A stretch of DNA of 64,000 nt, taken from NCBI RefSeq assembly GCF_964656455.1, contig NC_135718.1:145992262-146056261 (forward strand), read 5' to 3'. The position numbers and the translations under genes are program-made. Position 1 is the first letter of the stretch, and the number at the start of each line of letters is the position of its first letter. The notes under the pieces were generated by a model. It ran no database searches and was not told the DNA's origin. It saw only the letters and a program-made list of their open reading frames with translations. Below are positions 37,984 through 49,000 of the stretch, in pieces. This DNA is from Halichoerus grypus. Its lineage: Eukaryota; Chordata; Mammalia; Carnivora; Phocidae.

Positions 37984-38490
37984 AAAAGATGCAATATTTC
38001 AGATGGGACTACATAATATTTTCGATGTAATTACACAATACACGTGATTATATAATAATTATGCAGTTACTATTTTATCATTATGCTATTATCATGCACA
38101 AAACATTATGCTGAAAGAGGAATGTTTAACAGAAAACGGATGCACAAAGGAGTTTTTTTTTCCCAAGGAGTTTATGCTCTGAGAAGAAAGGTTAAAATAA
38201 GAGTCCAAATAATACTAGGCAGATGATATTAAGGTAACAATGAAGAACAAACTTGCCACTAGGAATCCCCAGGAGGGAGAGAAGGCATCAGGCTAGGGTG
38301 GCTAAGAAAATCCTCATGAGGGTTGACCAGGGTGTTCAGACGAGGTAGAGGTAGAGAAGACCAGGAAACAAGTTTGACTGTTAGGTGAGCTTAGGAGGTA
38401 AGTCTGAATACAAGCTGGGACCGACTGGGTATCTGAAATCACCTGAGCTCCAACCTTTGAAGCAAACAGAGCATTTTAAAAAATATTGTA
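37984..38490. other. Intergenic, AT-rich, no gene seen
   Basis: Low-complexity A/T sequence at 38010-38110, then unique-looking DNA. Confidence 0.45.
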
Positions 38491-38680
38491 GGGGCGCCTG
38501 GGTGGCTCAGTCGTTAAGCGCCTGCCTTCGGCTCAGGTCGTGATCCCAGGGTCCTGGGATTGAGCCCCGCACCGGGCTCCCTGCTCAGTGGGAAGCCTGC
38601 TTCTCCCTCTTCCACTCCCCCTGCTTGTGTTCCCTCTCTCGCTGTGTCTCTCTCTGTCAAATAAATAAAATCTTAAAAAA
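38491..38680 (+). mobile_element. CAN-SINE inserted in a 36-bp tandem duplication
   Basis: Head GGGGCGCCTGGGTGGCTCAG, tail AATAAATAAAATCTTAAAAA. It sits inside the first copy of a 36-bp direct repeat whose second copy ends at about 38742. Confidence 0.92.
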
Positions 38681-38726
38681 TATATATATATTGTATTAGT
38701 TTGCTAACAGAGCATTTTAAAAAATA

Positions 38727-39138
38727 TTGTATTAGTTTGCTAGGGCTGCTGTAACAAAGTATCACAAACTACCCTGCTTAAACAGCAGGTGTCTCACACT
38801 CTGAAGGCTGGAAGACAGAGCTCAAGGTGTCAGCAGGGTTGGTTCCTCTCAGGGCCAGGAAGAATCTGTTTACCGGCAAACTTGTACATTCCTCAGCCAG
38901 AGGATACATCACCCCAACTTCCGTCTTTGTGTTCACATGGACTTCTCCGTGTGCGTGTCTGTGTCCAAATTTTCCCTTTTATGAGGACACCGGTCATTTT
39001 GGATTAGGCCCACCCTAATGACCTTACTTTGACTTATCTCTGTAAAGACCCTATTTCCAAACAAGGTCACTATTGTGAAAGACTGGGGCTTAGGACTTCA
39101 CCATATCTTTTTGGGGATACACAATTCAACCCATAGCA
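38727..39138 (-). repeat. MaLR (MLT1-type) LTR, minus orientation
   Basis: Begins TGTATTAGTTTGCTAGGGCT, then TGTAACAAAGTATCACAAAC, CTCAAGGTGTCAGCAGGGTT, ACCCTATTTCCAAACAAGGT and ends ACAATTCAACCCATAGCA. This is the reverse complement of the MaLR LTR pattern. Ancient solo LTR with no coding content. Confidence 0.75.
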
Positions 39139-39176
<38 letters not shown>

Positions 39177-39192
39177 CTCTCTCTCTCTCTAT
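39139..39192. repeat. (CA)n(CT)n compound microsatellite
   Basis: About 17 CA units followed by about 10 CT units. Confidence 0.95.
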
Positions 39193-39210
39193 TTCATACA
39201 GCAAGGGCCC

Positions 39211-39310
39211 TTTTTTTTTTTGTAAGCTCTACCCCAACGTGGGGCTCAAACTCACGACCCTGAGATCAAGAGTTGCATGCTCTTCCAACTGAGCCAGCCA
39301 GGTGCCCCTG
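39211..39310 (-). mobile_element. Short tRNA-like CAN-SINE, minus orientation
   Basis: T-run, CTCTACCCCAACGTGGGGCT and CCAACTGAGCCAGCCAGGTG; no CT-rich region. TSD GCAAGGGCCC versus GCAAGTGCCT. Confidence 0.85.
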
Positions 39311-39519
39311 GCAAGTGCCTTTCAAAAATAATGTTGAAGAGGTTCAGGTCTGGTGTTTCTTCTAGCATCATGTCATGGAATAGAACAGAAAAAATAGAAA
39401 AAGAAATGTTCTAGCTCAGTCCCTTCCCGTATAGTTTATGGTTTACTCTCACAGTTTATCTGCCTTCTCACCGTATGAAAATGAACAGGTGTGTTTGAGA
39501 TTAGGGAATGTATTAATAA

Positions 39520-39660
39520 CTCTTCATTTGTATTACAGTTTATAAAGTATTTTCTCATCTCATTTGATCTTCACAAAAATTCTCCGAGGTAAGCTATATT
39601 CCCAACATACAGACAAGTGAATTAAGTCTCAGAGTGGCTCCATGAAATGCTTAGGGACAT
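39520..39660 (+). repeat. MIR/L2-like fragment
   Basis: TTATAAAGTATTTTCTCATC, TCATTTGATCTTCACAAAAA, GAATTAAGTCTCAGAGTGG. Diverged. Confidence 0.5.
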
Positions 39661-39706
39661 GCTTTGGGTGAATGGGAAAAATGGCAATAAAATTTAGGTG
39701 TTCTGG

Positions 39707-39910
39707 GACACCTAGGTGGCTCAGTCGGTTAAGCGTCCAACTCTTGACTTCGGCTAAGGTCGCGGGATCGAGCCCCACATCAGGCTCCACGCTGAGCACA
39801 GAGTCTGCTTGTCCCTCTCCCTCTGCTCCTCCCCTTGCTTGCATGCTCTCTCACTCTCTCTCTTTCTCTAAAATAAATAAAATCTTTAAAAAAATAAAAA
39901 TTAAAAAATT
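39707..39910 (+). mobile_element. CAN-SINE, intergenic
   Basis: TSD AAATTTAGGTGTTCTGG (39690-39706) versus AAATTTAGTTGTTCTGG (39911-39927). Confidence 0.94.
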
Positions 39911-40339
39911 AAATTTAGTTGTTCTGGATTATAGCCCAGATCCTGTTCATTCCATCACGATGTATCAAAACATGAACGTACAGCAATCACTTTTACTTGT
40001 TTATCTTCATTTAGAAAGGATGTGTGCCAGATGCAGCCAGCCAACTGAAGAGTATGTTGACTGAATGAAGATCCAGGCATGTTGACAAGATTATGTAAAT
40101 TCTTGGTATCGGCATAATGGGAGATTTAAGCAGACAACTGGCAACTACCATTGTGGGGCTGACAGGACAGAAATTCAGGATCTGCCTCTATTCACGGAGT
40201 TAAAGACTACATCTCTATCTGCATAGAGAAGGTTCTTTGTAGGACTGAAGAGGAGTGGACTTTTATTTGGTGCCTGATTGTTTCTTTTGGGAGCATGAAT
40301 CTTGGATGGAGGAAGAGTTTCAAACAAATTAATTTTTAA

Positions 40340-40447
40340 ACTTTTTTTTTTCTTCTTAAGTCAACTCCACGCCCAACATGGGGCTCAAACTCACAATCCT
40401 GAGATAGGGAGTCACATGCTCTACCGACTGAGCCAGCCAGGCACCCC
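40340..40447 (-). mobile_element. Short CAN-SINE, minus orientation
   Basis: T-run, CCCAACATGGGGCTCAAACT, CTACCGACTGAGCCAGCCAG; flanks ATTAATTTTTAAA and ATTAATTTTTTAAA. Confidence 0.87.
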
Positions 40448-40645
40448 AAATAGATTAATTTTTTAAAAATTAACTTAGTCAGATTTTAGTCATAGGATTT
40501 GTAGCCCACATCCATCAAGGGTCTGCTTATTTCCTTTTGAAATATTTCAATCCAGCAGAAAAAGCCCTTGTGCTATAAACATGGATAAATAGCTAGATCC
40601 AAAAAGGCCACACTTACTCTTTCATTAAAGAATGGTTGTGTTCAG

Positions 40646-40845
40646 GGCACCTGGGTGGCTCAGTTGGTTAAGCGAAGTTAAGCGACTGCCTTCGGTTCAG
40701 GTCATGATCCTGGAGTCCCGGGATCGAGTCCCACATCGGGCTCCCTGCTCAGTGGGGAGTCTGCTTCTCCCTCTCCCTCTCCCACTCGCCCCTCTTGTGC
40801 TCTCTCTCTCTCTCTCAAATAAAATAAATAAAATCTTTAAAAAAA
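40646..40845 (+). mobile_element. CAN-SINE with small internal duplication
   Basis: The tRNA-like part reads GGTTAAGCGAAGTTAAGCGA, a duplicated GTTAAGCGA. TSD AAAGAATGGTTGTGTTCA versus AAAGAATAGTTGTGTTCA. Confidence 0.94.
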
Positions 40846-41059
40846 AAAGAATAGTTGTGTTCATTTTTTAGTTTCTTTTCCTTTTTTTGGTTCATAATAA
40901 TATTACCATTTATTGAGAAAAAAATACATCAAGACTCATGCTAAACATTTCTCAGATCGCCCCATTTTACAGAATAAACCTGAGGCTCAGTTCGGTGAGG
41001 TGCTTTGTTGAATCCAGAACTTTCTGACTCCATAAAGCTTGATTTTTTGGTTTTGTTTC

Positions 41060-41480
41060 TTTTTGCTAAGTGTCACTGATAAGATTCACACACCATATAA
41101 TAAACTCGTTTACGGTGTACAATTACATGCTTTTTAGTATATTCAACAGAGTGAATTGTGCAACCATCACCCCAAATTGGGGATGTTTTCATCACCCCAA
41201 AGAAACCCTGTACCCTTTGACTATCACTCCCACCTCATCTTCCCATCTACCGCCCCTTTCCCTGCCCTAGGCAATCTCTAATCTACTTTCTTCCATTTCT
41301 GTAGACTTGCTTATTCTGGACATTTCGTATAAATTATATTATATGGTCCTTTTCATTGTTTAAAATAACCTGTGCACAAAATGGGATAAATCGCAATCCT
41401 TGGCTCATAATACACTGTCAACATTAGTCCATGTAGAGCCTGCCACTTAATTAAAAAACTAGACCATTAATAGTAATTCA
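41060..41480 (-). repeat. L1 3' UTR fragment, antisense
   Basis: AATAAACTCGTTTACGGTGT, AGTATATTCAACAGAGTGAA, GTGCAACCATCACCCCAAAT, AAAGAAACCCTGTACCCTTT are typical of a reverse-oriented L1M 3' end. Confidence 0.75.
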
Positions 41481-41499
41481 CATCCCTTACTGTGCTTTT

Positions 41500-42240
41500 C
41501 CTCCATCCTATCGCTCTGCCTCTCCCATCCAGAGGTAACCACTTGTGTTTACCCTTCTCTTGTGTTTTTATATGTAGTTTCATCACAATCTATATGCATT
41601 TACAAACATTTTAGTCATTAGTTTGAACTTTATAATAAAGTTTGAACTCCATGTAGTCATAGAGTAGTAAGTGGGACTCATTTCTTTTACCCGGTATGTT
41701 ACTGAGACCCACCTATGTTGGTGTATAAAGCTATGGCTTATTCATTTTTCTTTACATGACTCTACCACAATTTATCCAGTCTCATGCCAATGGCATTTGT
41801 GGGGTTTTTTCTGGTTTTTCTGCTATTATGAACTGTGCTATTGTCTCTTGGCTTACGTGTACAAGCATTTCTCAAGTAAACACTCAAGGATAGTCTTAGT
41901 AAATGGTAAAGCAACTGTTTCCTAAAATGACTGCAATATTTTACACCCCATCAGCTATGTGCAAGAGACCCTGTGGATCCACATCCTCTTCAACCTCAGT
42001 ATCTTAATTTTTGCTAATTGAATGGGTCTGAACTGGTATTCCACTACACTCTTGTTTTGCATTTCCCTGACTTATGTGTTTATGGTCCATGTTTACCCTC
42101 TTCTGTGAAATACTTGTTCATGTGCTTGGCCCATTTTTTTCTACTGGGTTCTTTGTCCTGCTTATTGATTTGAATTTCTTTTAATCTTTTGTCAGTTCAT
42201 GTGTTGCAAATACATATACATATAAACATTTTAGTCATTC
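41500..42240 (-). repeat. Ancient L1 fragments, antisense
   Basis: GTATGTTACTGAGACCCACC, ATTTCCCTGACTTATGTGTT and CTTGGCCCATTTTTTTCTAC are antisense L1 UTR-like phrases. Limits uncertain. Confidence 0.6.
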
Positions 42241-42293
42241 TAATGACTAATGTATATGTTGAATGTATATGTTTATGTTTTTCTCAGTAAGAC

Positions 42294-42368
42294 TTTTTTT
42301 TTTTTTTTTAAAGATAACCCAGAGATCAAAAGTCGCATGCTGTACCAACTGAACCAGCCAGGTGCCCC
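42294..42368 (-). mobile_element. Short CAN-SINE fragment, minus orientation
   Basis: T-run then GAGATCAAAAGTCGCATGCT, GTACCAACTGAACCAGCCAG and GTGCCCC. The middle is deleted. Confidence 0.8.
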
Positions 42369-42863
42369 ACAAATACTTCTTTTAATAGACTGTATTTAAT
42401 TTTCTTGAAGGTATCATTTGGTAGGCAAAAGGCCCTAATTTAATTTAGTTAGTTTATACATTATTTAATCTAGATAAAATATATGAGACAACTGTTTTCA
42501 AAGTAGTGGGCAACAGACAACACAAGACTGGAATTACTGAAGTGGAACTCATAAAGTAAGTTCTACAATAGTCTAACCTCTCTATCTCAGGACAACTTCT
42601 CATGAGCAGTGCATTGGGCCACAGTCCAAGCAAAGCATGGCAGTCCCACTAAGCTGATGAGCCAGAGATCAGATATTGGGGCAGCTGAGCAAGGAGGAAC
42701 TGTGTGGACTGAATGATGTCAAGTGTGTGCGAAGCCCTCAAGTCCATGGTTGATGGCTGGATGGTACATAGCTTGAAAGATAGGTGTATTTTAGTGGGAA
42801 GCATAACTCAACTATTACACAATTTCTGTATTTCAGAGGTTTCTAGGAGAAAACAAGACTTTT

Positions 42864-43042
42864 TAAAAAAAAGATTTTATTTATTTGAGAGAGAGAGAGA
42901 TTAGGAGAGGGGGAAGGGTCAGAGGGAGAAGCAGACTCCCTGCTGAGCAGGAAGCCCGATGCCATACTCAATCCCGGGACTCCAGGATCATGACCTGAGC
43001 CGAAGGCAGTTGCTCAACCAAACTGAGCTACCCAGGCGCCCC
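42864..43042 (-). mobile_element. CAN-SINE, intergenic, minus orientation
   Basis: AAGATTTTATTTATTTGAGA to GAGCTACCCAGGCGCCCC; flanks AAAACAAGACTTTTT and AAAACAATACTTT. Confidence 0.92.
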
Positions 43043-43129
43043 AAGAAAACAATACTTTAAATTATCCTTATTTAGTGCCTGTTATTTAGTGTCTAAAACC
43101 ATCATGATGGATGGTCACTTACTTAAGAT

Positions 43130-43310
43130 ATGTTAAGTATTAATTATTATCCTAGGCATTCACTGTATTTTTCATTTTTCATAGCAATCCGATGAGATAA
43201 ATCCTCCTGTCTCTCATCTACAGGTAAAGGAACTATGAAAGCTCAGTAACCTGCCCAAGAAGTCACAGAACTACCTAACGATAAACCCAGAGTTCAAGCC
43301 GAACAGCCTC
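43130..43310 (+). repeat. MIR-like fragment
   Basis: ATAGCAATCCGATGAGATAA, AACCTGCCCAAGAAGTCACA, then CAGAGTTCAAGCCG match a MIR in order. Confidence 0.65.
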
Positions 43311-43689
43311 CGGAGGCTTCACACTTGGCATGGGCGCCCCAAGACGGGACTCCCTACGGTACAGGCACACCAGCTCCGTAACCTTCACTAATTTCCATTC
43401 AGTTCTACTCAGTATTTAATGAGCTAGAAATTGTTAGGGGCTGACAATAGGAGATCATTAGGCCCAAATAATATACCATCAAGAAAGACAGATGTGCAAA
43501 GACAATGTAACAATGTAGTGATTTGGTAAGAGGCTGTAGAGGGAGGGACCAGGAAGGACACAGAGAGGGAACCTACCAAGTAGCCTGGCACAGAGGACAG
43601 GTTTTGCGGAGCTGATAGGCTCTGGGTTATGAATCCCCTCTGTTCTTCACCTTGCTCCCTAGCTCAGTGCTCTGCAGGTTATAAACACT

Positions 43690-43900
43690 GACTAAACTGG
43701 GAGGCAGGACAGACAGGACAGAGTGTGATCTTTGGAACCACACTGCTCAGGTCAAGGTCCTGGTGCCAACACCTACCTTGTGCAAGTCAATCTGTGAGAC
43801 CCCACTTTTTTTCTAGGTAAAACAGGGGTAAGTCTTAGGATTCTGGTGACAGTAAGATAAAATGTAAAGCCCGAAGTGCTTGATAAATTTTAGCCATAAT
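43690..43900 (+). repeat. MIR-like fragment
   Basis: GGTCAAGGTCCTGGTGCCAA, CACCTACCTTGTGCAAGTCA, AAGCCCGAAGTGCTTGATAA. Confidence 0.6.
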
Positions 43901-44426
43901 AATTCATGAAACTGACTTTAGTGGACCTAAAATAATTTCACAGTTGATTCGCACTGCTCTTACTGCCTGATGTGATATGAACATTTGATATAAAAGTTCT
44001 AGGAAACTAAGCTTTGTGTGGAAACCAAGAACCGTATCTACTCATTTCTCTTTCATTCCCACCTCCATTTGCCAGAGATCATGAGAACTCATCAATCCTG
44101 TTGAACAGCTTTTGACTAAAGGTTTCAAGGAGCAGATGCCGTGGCAATCCCAGCCTATGCCTTGAGATTTTGTCTGTGTCATCTGGGGATTTCATTCCTA
44201 TAGTGTTGCTCTTCTGCAGAATTCCTACACAACCCACTCACCAACTCCCAGAAGTAAAACTGGCCCTACTCATGTGGTAGCTTGAACTTGGTTCACGTTG
44301 GTCTGTGGGCACCTACTTGTTTCATATGTATATTATAAGGATGAGTAGTTATTTGTTGATAGTCATCTCACTAAGTATAAAATATTGAATCAAATTATTG
44401 ACAAAGCATAATTTGTCCCCCAATTT
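43901..44426. other. Intergenic, no gene seen
   Basis: No repeat with a clear signature and no convincing frame. Confidence 0.45.
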
Positions 44427-44436
44427 TCTTGCAGAT

Positions 44437-44646
44437 TTTTTTTTTAAAGATTTTATTTATTTGAGAAAGAGAGAGCAGAGAGAGAGAGAGAGCAGGAGCA
44501 GGGGGAGGGGCAGAGGGAGAAGGAGAAGCAGAGACTCTCCCCTGCGCAGGGAGCCTGATGCAGGGGTTGGATCCCTGGACCCCGAGATCATGACCCGAGC
44601 TGAGCCGAAGGCAGACGCTTAACCAACTGAGCCACCCAGGCGCCCC
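44437..44646 (-). mobile_element. CAN-SINE, intergenic, minus orientation
   Basis: Full length; TSD TCTTGCAGAT on both sides (44427-44436 and about 44648). Confidence 0.94.
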
Positions 44647-45255
44647 TCTTGCAGATGGTTTTAAATTAGTAGGAGCATAAGCCATGGGGAAAATGTGTGG
44701 TTTGCCATCTAAATACTGGAGGTGCTCTAAAGTTAGTGGGTCTTCCTGGAACTCAAAAACAAGTTACCTGAACCATAAGGGTGTAAGCGCTGAGCCAGTC
44801 TGGAAGAAGCACTCGCTCTACTAGTTACCACAACATATTATAAAGTTCCAACTCCTGCTCCAGGAAAGCTGTTCCTGGCTTCTGCGCCACGCTTTCCCAC
44901 TGGGCTGACTGGGTGACGCTGGGACACTATTTCACTGGCAGATTCTCTTCCACTGTCCAGCTGCCGACTGCCACATCCCAGGTTCCAAGAGAAAGGTGAG
45001 GGACACAGGAATTCCAAAGCATGTCTTAGATGATTGCTGTGCCCGGCAAACAACAACAAACTAGAGCCCTCTGAGTTAGGCCACCCCTCTACCCTCTTTG
45101 ACCCAAACTAGTCTTCTAGAGTCAAAGGTAGCTCTATGTCAGGTCAGTTAGCCCCAGACTGACATGTCTTAATATCAAAAAAGAAAGAGGATTCCTTTCC
45201 TAAATCCTTCTCTGTTTCCAAAATTCCTCAACAGACCTCATGACCAATATATTCT

Positions 45256-45477
45256 TTTTTTTTTTAAGGATTTATTTATTTGAGAGAGAGAGAGAGAGAG
45301 AACGTGCACGCACATGCTTCCAAGCACCTGGGAGCAGGAGAAGGGGCAGAGGGAGAGAAGCAGACGCCCCTGCTGAGTGCGGAGCCCGATGAGGGGCTTG
45401 ATCTCATGACCCTGAGATCATGACCTGAGCCAAAATCAAGAGCTGGACACTCAAGCGACAGAACCACCCAGGCGCCC
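45256..45477 (-). mobile_element. CAN-SINE just downstream of TAF1A
   Basis: Minus-oriented; flanks CCAATATATTCTTT and CTAATATATTCTTT. It lies about 100 bp past the predicted TAF1A polyadenylation signal. Confidence 0.93.
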
Positions 45478-45571
45478 CTCTAATATATTCTTTATGATGG
45501 TAAACCTACCATGGATCATTGAGAATCTTAAAGAAGAATATAAATTCACTTCACAATACTACAAGTTATGC

Positions 45572-45923
45572 TTTATTATACAACAGTCAGAAGCAAATTA
45601 TTTGCAAATGGCAATAACTGCTATACAACTGTATTCTCTGATTAAACAAATGTATTTCTTATGTGTAGGTTATTCTGTAATAAATATTGTATTTCACAGT
45701 ACAAAAAAGGAAAAATATGTATTTACAAAGAACAAAGGCAGTGAGACTGTTTCTTTAGCTATAATTATAATAAAAGAAAATATAAAAAAATATAAAAATG
45801 ACTTTTTTGCAGCCATATAAACTACCTCCTAGAAACACCAAATAAATAATACATTCAATGATTACCCACCGAGCTACTATTCTGCAGCTACTCATCCTCA
45901 TCTGATATAACTGATATTCAATA
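45572..45923 (-). other. TAF1A: Probable TAF1A 3' UTR with AATAAA signal
   Basis: The first minus-strand AATAAA after the stop is the complement of 45572-45577. The AU-rich 3' UTR would be about 350-370 nt. A minus-oriented SINE (45256-45477) lies just beyond. Inferred from the hexamer only. Confidence 0.45.
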
Positions 45924-46036
45924 TCAGAGTCCTGGATTTACAATACTGTGTTTTTTCACTGACTTCTTTATCCGCTTAATTTTTTTCCTTAAGACTTGAT
46001 CATCTTGTTTGGAGATAAACCGAAAATATCTGCAAC
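45924..46036 (-). CDS. TAF1A: TAF1A terminal coding exon
   Basis: 113 nt encoding [20 protein letters not shown] then [17 protein letters not shown] and TGA (45926-45924). The acceptor is TTTTCAG. The very basic C-terminus is characteristic of TAF1A. Confidence 0.95.
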
Positions 46037-49000
46037 CTGAAAAAACAAAACAAAGAGTTTTAATACTTATCAATTCTTCAAGTATATTTCTAAATTTTTA
46101 AAGTTTTGCCTCAGCTCTGACGTACTAGTGATTATGAAATGGGGGGGTCTGTATGATGTATACCAGTGTGAACACATTCTAAGGGCCGTTACCAATGAAA
46201 TGTACGCTTCCTACACACGAAAACATCTCTGATCCGTCATAATCAGAGCACGTACTTCAACTGGTTTCTCACCCTGCCTTCCAAGCTCTAGTTAAGGTGA
46301 TACGTGTATTATACACATATTCATATCTTAAATGTGCCTTCTCCAAAAGTAAATTACAGCTTCCCTTTCAATGTTAGCTTGTAAAACAGCCCAAGAGGCA
46401 CCTGTAACAATAAGAAAGTTCTCTGTAAGAAAACTCCGAGGTGAGGATTAGAATAAACAACTACAGGTCAGAAGAGATCAGAACTTAGCTAGTCATTCCA
46501 GCACCTAGCGAGCAGCCAGATGGTGACTGTGCAGCTCTGAGAAGTTCCTTCTACCTGCTTTTCATAGTCTTACAATGCTAAGCAGATCACTGGTTAAGTA
46601 TTTCAGACATGAATCAAATTTCTGTAAAAAAAAAATGTTTAACCTGGACATTACAAGAGATTTTTTTTTTATATTTGATAAATGAGCAAGACCATCAATC
46701 ACCTAAGAAAAACTAACTTCATTATAGTCTCAGCACGTACCTATCCATCCATCTTCTCTAGGAAACTGCTAGGATATATATTGTACCTACAGGAACCATT
46801 TTATTATCCCTGAGAACAGTATGGCAGAATTACTAATATTTTATTCGCTGGGAAGCAGTGTCTGTGGTGTTAATGTAATAACCTGTACTTCTAAACACAC
46901 CTACCACTTTAGCAAAACCAAAATACTTTGTACACAGACCTCTGCTTCTATCTAGAATACAGAAAGATGGAGAATTTTGCTTCCACCCTAACACAGAGAA
47001 AAAGCCAAATAAACTACAAGCTCCCACCTCCTCATGAGCCACCGGACGTGGAGTCACGAGGGGAAAGGGCCTGGCTTGCCTTAGCAGAGCAGGGGAAGAA
47101 GGGCAGCTACCATACCCTACTCTAAGCATGAAGCAAAGGCAGACCAGAATTGAATCCTGTGATATAATGAGGGTCACCCGAGCACGGACCAAACCCAGTT
47201 CGACTCCTGAACAGATTGACTGAACCCCGACACTAAGGCCCGAAAGAAGAGATGGAACGCTTTTCAGGCATGATTATGCCTAATATTCATAGAGTACTTC
47301 TGAATGTATAAAGCACTTCAATGTGATGCTCACTCGATGCTTACAACCATCCTGTAAGCAACACAGACAGGTGTTAACAAAGCCCACTCACATAGAAGTC
47401 TCCCAAAGGTTAACTGCTGGACCTAAGTGACAGGGAAAGGTGACAAAATTGGAAAATCAGCCCAGGTTTTCAGACTTTGCTCAAACACAGACACCTTTAG
47501 TGTGTACTAGATGCCTCTATGCTCATAAGCAGTAGAAAATCACAGTCTGAAGCACACTTCTGTTCCTTGACGTGTGTTGAGAAATCTTACAATTGCTTTC
47601 ATATTTATTTGTCCCCTTCCTCTGAGAAACTGGCATTTTATTAACCTTAGTAACCATCTGAATCAGTCACTGAGAATACTAATTCCAAAACAGTATCAAC
47701 CATATCTAAAACCAAGCTGAAGAAGCTCTTTAGGATACTCTGAATTCTCTAGCAACAGCTTATGTTCGCTTCATCTCTGAACAGACCCAGCGGCGGTGGC
47801 ACAAAGCAGAGAGTTTTCACAGCCAAGATAGTCCACCGAGAAAAGATCAATTTCCCTTTCTTTTAAGAGGATTTTTAAATAAGTTATAGGAGGTATAGGG
47901 GAGAAATGTTTCATCCTTATAGCAACAGATAGGTAAATATAATAGCAATTATACAACAATGAGGTCAGCGAAGAATATTTTTCTCTTTTTTTTATTATTT
48001 TTATTTATTTTTTCTTTCTAATACTGCAAGGTAGACGGTATCAGTAAACTTTCCATACAGTTGCTGTGAAAACAGTCTGCATCCTCCATGTTAATTGGCC
48101 CCTAAAGATACTCAAGTTACAGCATAAAAACCAACCACCACAATCAACAAGATGGAATCGCTGCTTCTAGTCCCCGGACAGCCCCAACAAGCAGATCACC
48201 CGGCCCCAACTCAACATTCACTTTCCCATCTGCCAGTTATTTCTCCAGCCTCTGATGTCCTTGGGCAATTACCCAGTAAGCTGTGGCATGAATGAATGGT
48301 CACCCTTTGTAATTTCAAAATCATCCAAAAGCTGTCTAGATAAGAAGAAAATAAAACCTTGTACCTTTTCCTAACAATATTCCAGCTACCAAAGCTTTCT
48401 CACAAGCCAATGCTTTATCCTCTTTCCAATCGCTTTTTGCCCAAAAGGAGCTGAAGTGAAAGCTTGGCCACCAGTTTCTCCTGGAGTTCCACTCTTCTTG
48501 AACCCAGGCAAGGTGATTCCTAGAAAAGAAAAATGTCAAAAGGGAAGGTCAGTGATGGAGGTGGACCTATACTGCCAGAATTTGAACTGAAGAAGAGTCT
48601 GTGGAGTCCCTTTTCAGGCAGCCGGGAAGATGGCGGACATTCAGACTGAGGCTGTCTACCAAAGCAGCCAACCATCTCTCAAAATGAGAAGAGGGTCCTG
48701 CTTGGAGGAACAGGCAAGGAGAAGCTCCTGCAATACTAAAAAAACATCGGTCTGGGCTTCAAGATGCCCAAGGAGGCGACTGAGGGCACCTATACTGATA
48801 AGAAATGCCCCTTTACTGGTAACGTCTCCATCCGCGGGCAGATTCTGTCTAGTGTGGTGACCAACCAAGATGAAGTTGCACAGGACCACTGTCATCTGCT
48901 GAGACTACCTCCACTACATCCAAAAGTACAACTGCTTCAAGAAACGCCACAAGAACATGTCCGTGCACCTGTCCCCCCTGCTTCAGGGATGTCCAGATCG

